From DATLYB01 sp964502525 (GTDB taxonomy: Bacteria > Bacteroidota > Bacteroidia > Chitinophagales > CAIOSU01), in assembly GCA_964502525.1 (NCBI GenBank), contig CAZCXH010000028.1, positions 1 to 37,750 on the forward strand: a stretch of 37,750 nucleotides of DNA, in the 5' to 3' direction. The position numbers and the translations under genes are program-made. The notes beneath the pieces are model-generated. The model was not told the origin of the DNA. It saw nothing but the letters and a program-made list of their open reading frames with translations, and ran no database searches. Position 1 is the first letter of the stretch, and the number at the start of each line of letters is the position of its first letter. Shown in pieces: positions 22,301-31,021 of this stretch.

Positions 22301-23815
22301 ATGAAAATCAACCTCCTCGCAACGGCATTACTGGCTGCAGTTATCGGTGATGTCCGCGCTGGCGTTTGGCATGTGGGAACAACGCAGACCTATGCCATGC
22401 CCAGCGCGGTAAAAAATTTAGTGCAGGATGGAGACACCATTTTAATTGATGGCGGCATCTATGCGAATGACGCCACGCAATGGACGAACAGGAATTTGAA
22501 ATTCATTGGCATGGGGAAGGGCAGCAACCGCACGGTTTTGCAATACACGGGCGACATCCCCAACCACAAAGGCATCTTCGTGTTTGATACGCCCGGCACC
22601 TGTGATGACGCCTACATCGAAAACATTGTGTTTGACGGGGCGCAGGTGTCAGACGCTGACGGGGCTAACGGTGCCGGAATCCGCTACCAGGCAACCAACC
22701 TCACCGTGAAGAACTGCAAGTTCATGAACTGCCAAAACGGTATCCTGGAGGGGCACGCGAGCGTATCCGCCAGCAACGTCATCATCGAGAATTGCGAGTT
22801 CTTCAACAACGGCTACCAGTTGCCGAATGCAAGCCACTCGGGTTATGAGCACCATATTTATATCAGCGCCAGCGCGGATACATTGGCGGTGATGAACTGC
22901 TGGTTTCATCATCCGCGCGGGCAAGCCAATTCGCTGAAGACGCGCGCGCAACGCAGCTTTATCCTCTTTAACCTGATTGATGAAGAAGCCACGGGTTACG
23001 GAAGCGCGGAACTGAACATCGCGCAGGGCGGACTGAACATCATCATGGGGAACATTATCATTCAGGGCGCTGCGGGAGCCAACCACGGCATCATAGGCTA
23101 TGATGCCGCCACGAATGTGCTGGAGGATTTTTATTTCATCAACAACACCGTCATCAATCAATATGCTGGAAACATGAGATATTTCAACACCGCTCCCGCC
23201 ACGGGCATCAATACTTTCAAGATATACAATAACATCTTCGCATCTGTTGCCGGTGCAAACGTCACACTGTTTTCCGGCAATACGCCAGCCGTTCTGGACA
23301 CTGCGCATAATCTTGTGGTTGCGGATTATTCAGCGCTCGGCTTTGCTGACCCGTCCGCCAGCGACTACTCGCTGACCGCAGCGGCCACTGCGGCTATTGA
23401 TAAAGGAACCCATGCCGGCACATCGAACACGTCCTATTCTTTAACCCCTGCGCATGCTTATCAATCCTATGCGGCAGCGCTGTTGCCGCGCCCTGTCATG
23501 GGAAACGCCATTGACATTGGCGCATACGAATATTCGCCTCCTTCAGCGATTACGGAAAAACCATCGCTGCTGCAGGTTGCCGTTTATCCGAATCCAGCAA
23601 GCGGAAAATTCAGGGTGGCGGTTAACGGCTGGCATCAACCGGAAAACATGCGAATGGAAATTTATAATGTTCGTGGGGATTTGGTTTACTCAACCCGCGA
23701 TTTGCAGCCGCAGCTATTAAATGAAACGAACCTGCCCGGCTTGCCGGAAGGAATCTACATGGTGAAACTCATTGCGGGAAGCAATTCTGCTTGCAGCAGG
23801 GTGGTGGTGCAGTAA
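22301..23815 (+). CDS. Right-handed beta-helix T9SS type A secreted protein
   Basis: This encodes 504 residues. The signal peptide is residues 1-20 (KINLLATALLAAVIGDVRA). A pectate-lyase-type beta-helix begins with the usual capping segment (YAMPSAVKNLVQDGDTILID, then GGIYANDATQW) and continues with turns such as NLTVKNCKFMNCQNGI and NVIIENCEFFNNGYQ to about residue 400. DIGAYEYSPPS closes the helix, as in many polysaccharide-active or adhesive beta-helix proteins. The last about 80 residues (VAVYPNPASGKF, IYNVRGDLVYS, GIYMVKLI) are a type A sorting domain. A second beta-helix T9SS gene lies 2.5 kb downstream, beyond the restriction-modification genes. Without a recognised catalytic Asp/Arg set, enzyme activity cannot be claimed. 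Confidence 0.9.
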   Translation: MKINLLATALLAAVIGDVRAGVWHVGTTQTYAMPSAVKNLVQDGDTILIDGGIYANDATQWTNRNLKFIGMGKGSNRTVLQYTGDIPNHKGIFVFDTPGTCDDAYIENIVFDGAQVSDADGANGAGIRYQATNLTVKNCKFMNCQNGILEGHASVSASNVIIENCEFFNNGYQLPNASHSGYEHHIYISASADTLAVMNCWFHHPRGQANSLKTRAQRSFILFNLIDEEATGYGSAELNIAQGGLNIIMGNIIIQGAAGANHGIIGYDAATNVLEDFYFINNTVINQYAGNMRYFNTAPATGINTFKIYNNIFASVAGANVTLFSGNTPAVLDTAHNLVVADYSALGFADPSASDYSLTAAATAAIDKGTHAGTSNTSYSLTPAHAYQSYAAALLPRPVMGNAIDIGAYEYSPPSAITEKPSLLQVAVYPNPASGKFRVAVNGWHQPENMRMEIYNVRGDLVYSTRDLQPQLLNETNLPGLPEGIYMVKLIAGSNSACSRVVVQ

Positions 23816-24190
23816 GAGTTGGTTGAGTTTAGTAAGCCGGGCTGTTTTTGGTATCGTTTAAACGAACCCGCAGATGCAGGGAATCGCAGCTAACACAGCA
23901 ACCGGACAGCGTGCCCGTGATATATTGAACAGGACTCATCCGGAAAGTTGAGGTAAAATGAAATTTGCAGCAGAATTCCTGATGCCTGCCGGATTGTTTG
24001 TCAAGGGTATTTCAAAAAATTTTTAAATTACAAAGTCATTGAATATTTAGCTGCAAGTTTCAGTAAAACAGCAGCCATTACATTTCTTCACTCAATTACA
24101 GGATAGTTGTCATTTGAGATAAGTGAATTCGACCGCAACTTCCACTTGAACCTCTCTGAATTCCCTTACCTTTGAAAAAATATTTTTGAC
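23816..24190. other. Intergenic region before the restriction-modification genes
   Basis: Base composition shifts to AT-rich through this 375-base gap, from about 23980 onward. A 12-base perfect palindrome TCGTTTAAACGA lies at 23854-23865. A strong candidate promoter lies at its right end. No gene, terminator or controller-protein gene was found. Confidence 0.5.
24146..24174 (+). promoter_or_regulatory. Bacteroidota-type promoter for the methyltransferase gene
   Basis: A -33 TTG (24146-24148) is followed 18 bases later by TACCTTTG (24167-24174), an exact match to the -7 consensus TAnnTTTG. Transcription would begin close to 24180, about 10 bases before the TTG start codon, leaving almost no leader and no room for a usual ribosome binding site. 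Confidence 0.6.
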
Positions 24191-25498
24191 TTGACTACGC
24201 AGCATAAAATCATAAACGGAGACAGCAGATTCATGACTGAATTGCCAGACAATTCAGTGCATCTTGCTTTGACTTCTCCACCCTATTGGCAACTCAAGGA
24301 CTACGGCTCTGACAATCAAATTGGCTTTCACGAAAGCTACGAGAGTTACATCAACAATCTGAATTTGGTTTGGAAGGAGTGCTACCGCACTTTACACAAC
24401 GGGTGCAGATTGTGCGTGAATATTGGCGACCAGTTCGCAAGAGCAGTTTATTACGGCAGATACAAAGTCATTCCGATTCGTGAGGAGATTATCAAGTTTT
24501 GTGAAAACATCGGCTTTGATTACATGGGTGCAATTATTTGGCAGAAGGTTACAACAAGTAACACAACAGGCGGAGGCGTTCAGATGGGTTCATATCCGTA
24601 TCCGAGAAACGGAATTTTGAAATTGGATTATGAATTCATTTTGGTTTTCAAAAAACTTGGTGATGCACCAAAGCCGACAAAGGAGAACAAGGAACTTTCT
24701 AAAATGACTGCAGAAGAATGGAACACATTTTTTGCAGGGCATTGGAATTTTGCAGGAGCAAGACAGGACAATCACATTGCAATGTTTCCCGAAGAATTAC
24801 CAAAGCGTTTAATCAAAATGTTTGCGTTTGTTGGTGATATAGTGCTTGACCCATTTGCAGGAAGTGGAACAACAAACTTGGCTGCAAAAAATCTTGGAAG
24901 AAATTCCGTTGGCTATGAAATCAATTCTGAATTTATTCCTGTAATCAAACAGAAGTTGCATGCAAATCAGAAAGACATTCACAACACTTCGTTTGAGTTC
25001 ATCAAACAAAAACCTTTGACTCTTGACTTTGCCGAAGAAATTGAGAAACTCTCATACATTTTTAAAGACCCTCACACACTTGACAAGAAAATTGATGTAA
25101 AGAAATTGCAGTTCGGCAGCAAGATTGACAAAGACAGTTCTGCAAAGCGAGAAGAACTCTACACCGTGAAAGAAGTTATCAGCCCTGAGAAAGTTCGCTT
25201 GAACAATGACCTGACTATAAAACTTATCGGTGTTAAAGAAGACCCGATTATAAATGGGGATGCAACAAAATTTCTGACCGATAAAACAAAAGGCAAAAGA
25301 GTTTTTCTGAAATACGACAGCACGAAACACGACAGCGAAAACAATTTGCTTTGCTATCTCTATTTGGAAAACAAAACTTTCATCAATGCTCACTTAATCA
25401 AAAAAGGTTTGGTGCAAGTGGACAGCAGTGTGGATTTTAAATACAAACAAAAATTTCAAAACTTATTTCACGAAGCACATGCCCAAACCAGACATTAA
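24191..25498 (+). CDS. DNA methyltransferase (beta class, probably N4-cytosine) fused to an SNase-like domain
   Basis: Residues 1-270 form a SAM-dependent DNA methyltransferase with beta-class motif order: motif IV TSPPYW at 28-33, then motif I DPFAGSGTT at 220-228. TSPPY is typical of N4-cytosine enzymes. The frame starts at TTG; the first in-frame ATG (residue 15) would cut the conserved HKIINGDSR strand, so TTG is preferred. Residues about 324-432 resemble a staphylococcal nuclease (OB) fold: VRLNNDLTIKLIGV, FLTDKTKGKRVFLKYD, LLCYLYLENKTFINAHLIKKGLV, then HEAHA. The catalytic positions look lost, so this part may only bind DNA. It overlaps the endonuclease gene by 20 bases and is AT-rich relative to its surroundings. 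It should protect the host from the partner enzyme; the target sequence is not shown here. Confidence 0.88.
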   Translation: MTTQHKIINGDSRFMTELPDNSVHLALTSPPYWQLKDYGSDNQIGFHESYESYINNLNLVWKECYRTLHNGCRLCVNIGDQFARAVYYGRYKVIPIREEIIKFCENIGFDYMGAIIWQKVTTSNTTGGGVQMGSYPYPRNGILKLDYEFILVFKKLGDAPKPTKENKELSKMTAEEWNTFFAGHWNFAGARQDNHIAMFPEELPKRLIKMFAFVGDIVLDPFAGSGTTNLAAKNLGRNSVGYEINSEFIPVIKQKLHANQKDIHNTSFEFIKQKPLTLDFAEEIEKLSYIFKDPHTLDKKIDVKKLQFGSKIDKDSSAKREELYTVKEVISPEKVRLNNDLTIKLIGVKEDPIINGDATKFLTDKTKGKRVFLKYDSTKHDSENNLLCYLYLENKTFINAHLIKKGLVQVDSSVDFKYKQKFQNLFHEAHAQTRH

Positions 25499-26177
25499 AC
25501 GCTTTTCAAAAGAGTTCGGCAAAAAAGAGAAAGTTCTCAATTACGCAACACAGACCTACCAGTTATCACGACCAAACAAAGTCGGTACAGTGATGGCATT
25601 AATTCGTGAGTGCCAACGCAAATCATTTGAACAATGGGAGAAATGGTATTTTGAAAATGCAAACACAGACGGCAAAGCACCGAGTAAAATCACCAAGGAA
25701 AGTTTGGAAGAATTGGGAGAACGGCTCTATGTAAAAATCAAAGAGATTGTGATTCCCGAATGGACAAAAGCATTCAGCCAACTGACTTTACAAGATTGTG
25801 TTGATTACATTTTCAACCTCACCATCAACAGAACTTATGATGGTTTCCTCAGGGAAAAATCAGTTGTTGAGGATAATCTTGCGAAAGAATTTCCGCAAGT
25901 AAAGTTTGAACAAAGTGACCCTGAGTTAGACCATGCAGGCGACATTGATTATTTAGGTTGGGTTGGAAAGAAAGCATTTGAGATTCAAATAAAACCTGTT
26001 ACTGCAAAAGCGAATTTCGGCAACTATTCAGCGACAGAAAGAATGCGAAACAGTTTTGACAACTTCACCAAAAAGTTTGGAGGAAAAGTTTTCATCGTGT
26101 TTAGGGTTGATGATAAAATTGCAAACAGCGATTTGCTAAAAGAGATTACTGCAGAAATTAAACGCCTGAAAGGATGA
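25479..26177 (+). CDS. Type II restriction endonuclease, MjaI-like
   Basis: This 232-residue protein is read from the ATG that overlaps the end of the methyltransferase gene. An earlier in-frame ATG at 25428 is less likely because it would add 17 residues read out of the methyltransferase coding region. The N-terminal half is helical and basic (MPKPDIKRFSKEFGKK; IRECQRKSFEQWEKWYFEN). The probable PD-(D/E)xK core is DHAGDIDY (D155, D157) followed by KKAFEIQIKP (E168, Q170, K172). By overall pattern and by pairing with a TSPPYW methyltransferase it resembles the MjaI family (RE_MjaI), whose founder recognises CTAG; that specificity is inference only. No controller gene is present. An alternative is an uncharacterised type II family with the same fold. 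Confidence 0.72.
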   Translation: MPKPDIKRFSKEFGKKEKVLNYATQTYQLSRPNKVGTVMALIRECQRKSFEQWEKWYFENANTDGKAPSKITKESLEELGERLYVKIKEIVIPEWTKAFSQLTLQDCVDYIFNLTINRTYDGFLREKSVVEDNLAKEFPQVKFEQSDPELDHAGDIDYLGWVGKKAFEIQIKPVTAKANFGNYSATERMRNSFDNFTKKFGGKVFIVFRVDDKIANSDLLKEITAEIKRLKG

Positions 26178-26316
26178 TGGGCAGCAAGGCAGTCGTCAGC
26201 ATCAGCATAACGAAATATCTGAACAGGGGACTTTGGCGGTTAACCGAAGTGTGGTATCTGCATTTGTAAAAACCTCGTTAAACCCTTATCCGTTATTCGG
26301 TGAGAAATATGAAAGA

Positions 26317-28377
26317 ATGACCAACCACCATCACAACGATTTCCTGAAACGGCTGCTGCTGGCAGTTGCCGTCAGTTTCACGACTCCCGTTTTTGCAAAT
26401 ACATTCACCGTCACCAACACGAATGACAGCGGCAGCGGCTCGCTGCGGGAAGCGGTTGACCTTGCCATTTTCATGAGCGGCACGCACACCATCGCATTTG
26501 ACATCCCTTCAACAGACCCCGGCTACAATGCGGCTGCCGGTGTGTGGACCATCCGCCCGCTCAACGTCTATAATTATATCACATCAGGAAATATCACTAT
26601 TGACGGCTCCACGCAAACCGCTAACCGGGGCGACAATAATCCTTTTGGTCCTGAGATAGCGCTTGACGGCAGCAACAATGCCGTTGATTACGCTTTCAGC
26701 ATCATCAATGCTGCGAACATCCATATCAAAAATCTTTGCATCAAACAGTTTACGATAGGCATCCAGATTTACGGTGCATCATCAGTGAACCACACGATTA
26801 CCGGTAATTACATCGGAGTGGATGCGGCTGGCGCGGATACTGCCGGAAATTATATCGGCATTGAAATCATCGGGGGACCTTCCAACATCATTGTCGGGGG
26901 AACCACTGCTGCGGAGAGAAATATCATTTCCGGCAATGAGCATATCGGCATCAGGATTGTGGACGCGAGCTACAATGTGGTGATTGGAAACTATGTCGGT
27001 CTTGACCGAACGGGCGCGCTGGCGCTTGGTAACTATGACGGAGTGAGCATCGAAGGCGCGGCAACACACAACCGGGTGGGAGGAAATAATCCGGGCGAAA
27101 GAAATGTAATTGCGGGAAACTATGCTTATGGAGTTCCGATATTCGGTGCAGGCTGCGATTACAACGAGGTGGTTGGAAATTATATTGGCGTGAACGCAAC
27201 AGGCAGCGCTGCCGTGCCGAACACTTATGGCGTTTTGTTTGATGATGGCGCGTCTTACAACATGATTGGCGGAGACACGCCTGCACACAGGAACATCATT
27301 TCGGGCAATTCGGGATATGGCGTGTTTGTTTACAATCTGGGAACACACCACAACGTGACCAAGGGGAATTACATCGGCACCGACCCGGCAGGCACGGGCG
27401 CCATTCCCAACGCCAATGGCATCGTAGTGGATGGCGCGCCTTACAGCAACGTCATTACCGGAAACCTGATTTCGGGAAATCTGCAGCAAGGCATCGCCAT
27501 CCACATCACCGGAACCGATTCAACGCGGGTAACGAACAACCTGATTGGCACAAATGTTACCGGAACACAGCCGCTGGGCAATGGCGCTGACGGCATCCGC
27601 ATTGCGGAGGGACCGAAATATTCGGTGATTGGCGGCTCACCGCAGGAAGCAAATGTGATTGCGTTCAACGCGGGCAATGGGGTGACGATTATGAGCGCGG
27701 ATGATGATTACAACTTGATTTCGTGCAATTCGATTTTCAGCAACGGAGGATTGGGCATTGACTTGTTTCCGCCCGGCATCAACGCCAACGATGCGGGCGA
27801 TGCTGACGCGGGACCCAATGATGAAATGAATTACCCGGTGATTGACACGGTGATTTATGATGCCGGCTCAGGAGAAACGATTATCTCGGGAACGATTGAC
27901 ACGCACAATCCGCAGCTCTGCGCCATACAGATTTTCAAGGCTGCGCCCGATGATTCAGGGCATGGAGAAGGAAAGGAATATTTGTCAACCGTAACGCCTG
28001 CAACGTCCGGCTATTGGAGCGACACGCTGACAGGACTTGCTCCCACCGACTATCTCACCACGCTCACCATTGACGGCAGCGGCAACACTTCCGAATTTTC
28101 CATTGCGGGAAATACGAATGAGATTGCATCCATAATTAATAACAACGGTTTTGAAAGCATGGCGGTTTATCCGAACCCCTGCCATGGAACATTTACTGTT
28201 TCTGGAGAAGCAATCAGCGCGATTGAAATAGCGGATGCGGAAGGGCGCATGATAAAAATCCTGCAGCCGAAAACCGCAAACCCTGTCGTTGATATTTCAG
28301 AGCTGTCAAAAGGAGCGTACCTCGTAAGAATCACCGGCAATAAAAAATATTTCAGGGAAATAATTATTTTGAAGTGA
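26317..28377 (+). CDS. CSLREA-type beta-helix T9SS type A secreted protein
   Basis: This encodes 686 residues. The ATG is chosen because MTNHHHNDFLKRLLLAVAVSF starts a good signal peptide ending in VFA (residues 1-27); an in-frame ATG 84 bases upstream adds unlikely sequence. TVTNTNDSGSGSLREAV at the mature N-terminus is the CSLREA-like cap. Eight or so repeats of the form GNYIGxDxxGxxxxGNxxGIxIxGxxxNxIGGxTxxxRNIISGN form a right-handed beta-helix to about residue 490. Bacterial Ig/SdrD-like sequence follows (SGTIDTHNPQ), and the last about 80 residues (MAVYPNPCHGTF, GAYLVRITG) are a type A sorting domain. The stop codon overlaps the ATG of the acyltransferase gene (TGATG), an odd pairing of surface and cytosolic products. 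Confidence 0.9.
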   Translation: MTNHHHNDFLKRLLLAVAVSFTTPVFANTFTVTNTNDSGSGSLREAVDLAIFMSGTHTIAFDIPSTDPGYNAAAGVWTIRPLNVYNYITSGNITIDGSTQTANRGDNNPFGPEIALDGSNNAVDYAFSIINAANIHIKNLCIKQFTIGIQIYGASSVNHTITGNYIGVDAAGADTAGNYIGIEIIGGPSNIIVGGTTAAERNIISGNEHIGIRIVDASYNVVIGNYVGLDRTGALALGNYDGVSIEGAATHNRVGGNNPGERNVIAGNYAYGVPIFGAGCDYNEVVGNYIGVNATGSAAVPNTYGVLFDDGASYNMIGGDTPAHRNIISGNSGYGVFVYNLGTHHNVTKGNYIGTDPAGTGAIPNANGIVVDGAPYSNVITGNLISGNLQQGIAIHITGTDSTRVTNNLIGTNVTGTQPLGNGADGIRIAEGPKYSVIGGSPQEANVIAFNAGNGVTIMSADDDYNLISCNSIFSNGGLGIDLFPPGINANDAGDADAGPNDEMNYPVIDTVIYDAGSGETIISGTIDTHNPQLCAIQIFKAAPDDSGHGEGKEYLSTVTPATSGYWSDTLTGLAPTDYLTTLTIDGSGNTSEFSIAGNTNEIASIINNNGFESMAVYPNPCHGTFTVSGEAISAIEIADAEGRMIKILQPKTANPVVDISELSKGAYLVRITGNKKYFREIIILK

Positions 28378-29192
28378 TGTTTGGCATTCAAAAAAATATC
28401 CGCTTCAAGCCCTACACGAAAGCAGGCGTCTGGAGAAAGCTTTCGGTCGCCACTTGGGATGATGCCGATGAAGCCTGCTTTTATGGATGGGTGGATTTTG
28501 ATGCGGCAGGAATAAAAAACACACTGGAAAATTTCCGCGCTCAGGGAAAAAAAATTTCGGTAACGACCATTGCCGCCAAAGGGCTTGCCGTTGCCGTCAG
28601 CGCATATCCCAAGGTGAACGGGCTGCTCCGCTTCGGAAGGGTTTACAACCGCGAAACCATTGACATCTTTTTGCAGGTGGCGCCCGATACGGACAGCGAT
28701 GACCTCACGGGTATCGTCATCCGCGGGTGCGATAAAAAACCGCTGGAGGAAATCAACGAAGAAATAAAAATCCGGACGGGAAAAATAAAGAAGGAAGGCG
28801 ATGACGCATTCAAAACTGTAGGCACGCTGACGAATTGGTTTCCATCCTTCATGCTGCGTCTTATCCTGAAATTTGCCGCCTTCACGAATTACAGCCTGAA
28901 CCTGTGGGCGCCCTGGATGGGCATGCCGCGCGATGCGTTTGGCAGCGCGATGGTAACTTCAGTCGGCATGCTTGGCATCCAGCGCGGGCTGGCTCCCCTG
29001 ATGCCACATTCGCGTTGCCCGATTATCATCACGGTGGGAAGGATGGAAGAAAAAGCGGTGGTAAAAAACGGAACCGTCACCGTTGCGGATGTGCTGCCCA
29101 TCAGCGCCACGATGGACCACCGTCTCATTGACGGGGTGGGCGCATCCAAAATGTTCAGGGCGCTGACGGAGTATCTGAAGGAGCCGTATTGA
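28377..29192 (+). CDS. Stand-alone 2-oxoacid dehydrogenase E2-type acyltransferase
   Basis: This encodes 271 residues homologous to the catalytic domain of lipoamide acyltransferases (E2) and chloramphenicol acetyltransferase. The active-site motif HxxxDG is present as DHRLIDG (H248, D252), with the conserved PISATMDHR strand before it and VTSVGMLGIQRGLAPL (194-209) matching the trimer-forming region. There is no lipoyl domain and no peripheral-subunit-binding domain, so it cannot be a normal E2 and may acetylate or acylate a small molecule. The ATG overlaps the upstream stop (TGATG); a GTG three bases earlier is possible. The nearest acyl-CoA gene is the thiolase 143 bases downstream with its own promoter. 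The substrate is unknown. Confidence 0.83.
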   Translation: MFGIQKNIRFKPYTKAGVWRKLSVATWDDADEACFYGWVDFDAAGIKNTLENFRAQGKKISVTTIAAKGLAVAVSAYPKVNGLLRFGRVYNRETIDIFLQVAPDTDSDDLTGIVIRGCDKKPLEEINEEIKIRTGKIKKEGDDAFKTVGTLTNWFPSFMLRLILKFAAFTNYSLNLWAPWMGMPRDAFGSAMVTSVGMLGIQRGLAPLMPHSRCPIIITVGRMEEKAVVKNGTVTVADVLPISATMDHRLIDGVGASKMFRALTEYLKEPY

Positions 29193-29308
29193 ATTGCTCC
29201 AAAATAAATGTGAATAATGAACCATAACGGAATACCTGCCTGGCATTATAATGGTTGCACAGCGGATGGTATGGCCGTAAATGCATTTAAAAAACCCGTT
29301 ACGTGGTG

Positions 29309-29316
29309 TAACTTTG
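29309..29316 (+). promoter_or_regulatory. -7 box for the thiolase gene
   Basis: TAACTTTG, followed by CACC, is an exact match to TAnnTTTG and lies 19 bases before the start codon, so the leader would be about 13 bases. No clear TTG was seen at the -33 position. Confidence 0.5.
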
Positions 29317-29335
29317 CACCACCAAAAACAAAACT

Positions 29336-30511
29336 ATGAAAGAAGCATATATCGTATCCATGGCGCGCACCCCTATCGGATGTTTCGGGGGAGCGCTTTC
29401 ATCGCTGTCAGCCATTGAATTGGGAGCCATTGCCATCAAGCATGCCGTGCAGCGCGCCAGCCTGAAGCCCGACCAGATTGACGAGGTGTTCATGGGTAAC
29501 GTGATCAGCGCCAACCTCGGGCAGGCGCCCACCACACAGGCGATACTGGCGGCAGGGCTTTCACCGCAAATACCGACAACAACGGTGAACAAGGTGTGTG
29601 CTTCGGGGATGAAAGCCATCATGCTGGGCGCGCAAACCATCATAACGGGTGATAATGAAGTAGTGCTATCAGGCGGCATGGAGAGCATGTCGCGCGCGCC
29701 CTTCATGATTGACAAGGCGCGCTACGGCTATGGCTACGGCAACGGGACGCTGCTCGATGCCGTGGTGCGCGATGCGCTGCAAGACCCCTATAAAGGATAT
29801 ATGATGGGTAATGCCGGTGAGGTATGTGCGAAGAAATATTCTTTCACGCGCGCAGACCAGGATGCCTATGCCATGCAGTCATACACGCGGGCTCAGAACG
29901 CCTACAAGGAAGGCGCCTTCAGCGATGAGTTGGTGAACGTGGAGATTGCGGGGAAGAAAGGACCGACCATCGTGAACGAGGATGAAGAATATAAAAAATT
30001 CTCACCGGATAAGATTCCAACCATCAAGCCTGCCTTCGACAAAGCGGGAACCATCACCGCTGCCAATGCTTCCAAGATCAACGATGGCGCTGCGGCTGTG
30101 GTGCTGATGAGTGGTGAGAAGGTGAAGGAGCTTGGGTTGAAGCCGCTGGCGAAGATACTCTCGTTTGCGGATGCCTCACAAGAGCCGGAGATGTTCACCA
30201 CCACGCCATCGAAAGCCATGCCGAAGGCACTGCAAAAAGCGGGATTGAAGACATCGGATATTGATTTCTTTGAAATCAACGAGGCGTTCTCCGTGGTAGC
30301 GCTCGCCAATATCAAGGAGATGAACCTCGATCCTGCCAAAGTGAATGTGTATGGAGGCGCTGTGGCGCTTGGTCATCCCGTGGGGATGAGCGGCACGCGC
30401 ATCACGATGGCGCTGATATCGGCATTGAAGCGCAAGGGCGGCAAGCGCGGCTGCGCGGGCATCTGCAATGGCGGTGGCGGGGCAAGCGCGATTGTGGTGG
30501 AGCGCGCGTGA
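29336..30511 (+). CDS. Acetyl-CoA C-acyltransferase (thiolase)
   Basis: This is a cytosolic thiolase of 391 residues, the usual length. It condenses two acetyl-CoA or cleaves a 3-ketoacyl-CoA. Catalytic residues are C88 (NKVCASGMKA), H347 (GGAVALGHPVGMSG) and C377 (GICNGGGGASA); NEAFSVVALAN is the conserved loop near the active site. The CASGM form and the absence of a partner 3-hydroxyacyl-CoA dehydrogenase nearby point to an acetoacetyl-CoA thiolase of the biosynthetic or ketone type rather than a fatty-acid oxidation complex member, though either is possible. It has its own promoter and stands alone. Confidence 0.94.
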   Translation: MKEAYIVSMARTPIGCFGGALSSLSAIELGAIAIKHAVQRASLKPDQIDEVFMGNVISANLGQAPTTQAILAAGLSPQIPTTTVNKVCASGMKAIMLGAQTIITGDNEVVLSGGMESMSRAPFMIDKARYGYGYGNGTLLDAVVRDALQDPYKGYMMGNAGEVCAKKYSFTRADQDAYAMQSYTRAQNAYKEGAFSDELVNVEIAGKKGPTIVNEDEEYKKFSPDKIPTIKPAFDKAGTITAANASKINDGAAAVVLMSGEKVKELGLKPLAKILSFADASQEPEMFTTTPSKAMPKALQKAGLKTSDIDFFEINEAFSVVALANIKEMNLDPAKVNVYGGAVALGHPVGMSGTRITMALISALKRKGGKRGCAGICNGGGGASAIVVERA

Positions 30512-30637
30512 TGTTATTAAATGTGTTGAGAAACTATATAACTCAAAGTTGATCGTGGTTCGCTCAGATCAGTAATAATCATCCCTTCTGTCAGTCGCTT
30601 ATTCTAAATCTAATATCTAATCCCTAAAATCCAATCC

Positions 30638-30958
30638 ATGCCCTGGCTCATTCTCATCCTTGCCGGACTCTTCGAAGTCGGCTTCACCACCTGCCTGAAA
30701 CTCTCCAACAACTTTTCCGACTGGAAATGGAGCACGGGCTTTTTCATCTGCATCACCCTCAGTTTTATTTTGCTGAACAGAGCAGTGCAGACCATCCCCC
30801 TCGGCACGGGCTATGCCGTGTGGACGGGTATTGGCGCTGTTGGGACAGTTGTTATCGGAATGATTTTTTTCAGGGAGCCATCTGACTTTTGGAGAATGTT
30901 TTTTATCTTTTCTCTGATTGGTTCGATTGTGGGGTTGAAATGGGTTTCTTCAAATTAG
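30638..30958 (+). CDS. sugE: Small multidrug resistance (SMR) exporter, SugE/Gdx-like
   Basis: This 106-residue inner-membrane protein with four predicted helices works as a proton-coupled dual-topology dimer. E13 in AGLFEV is the essential shared proton and substrate site. GTGYAVWTGIGAVG (57-70) fits the SugE/Gdx branch, which exports guanidinium, better than the QacE branch. SMR proteins of this branch are often under a guanidine riboswitch; the 126 bases upstream show no recognisable ykkC-type motif. It is convergent with the glycosyltransferase gene. Confidence 0.88.
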   Translation: MPWLILILAGLFEVGFTTCLKLSNNFSDWKWSTGFFICITLSFILLNRAVQTIPLGTGYAVWTGIGAVGTVVIGMIFFREPSDFWRMFFIFSLIGSIVGLKWVSSN

Positions 30959-31021
30959 ATATTATTATACATATAAAATATAATCTTCCATTCCGGAGCC
31001 GTCACACGCCCTCCCCCCTTC

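Noticed and set aside
30512..30637. Guanidine riboswitch upstream of the SMR exporter
   Set aside because: I looked for ykkC-type features, including paired ACGR loops, and saw none. The stretch is AT-rich with repeated TCTAATATCTAATCC-like words.
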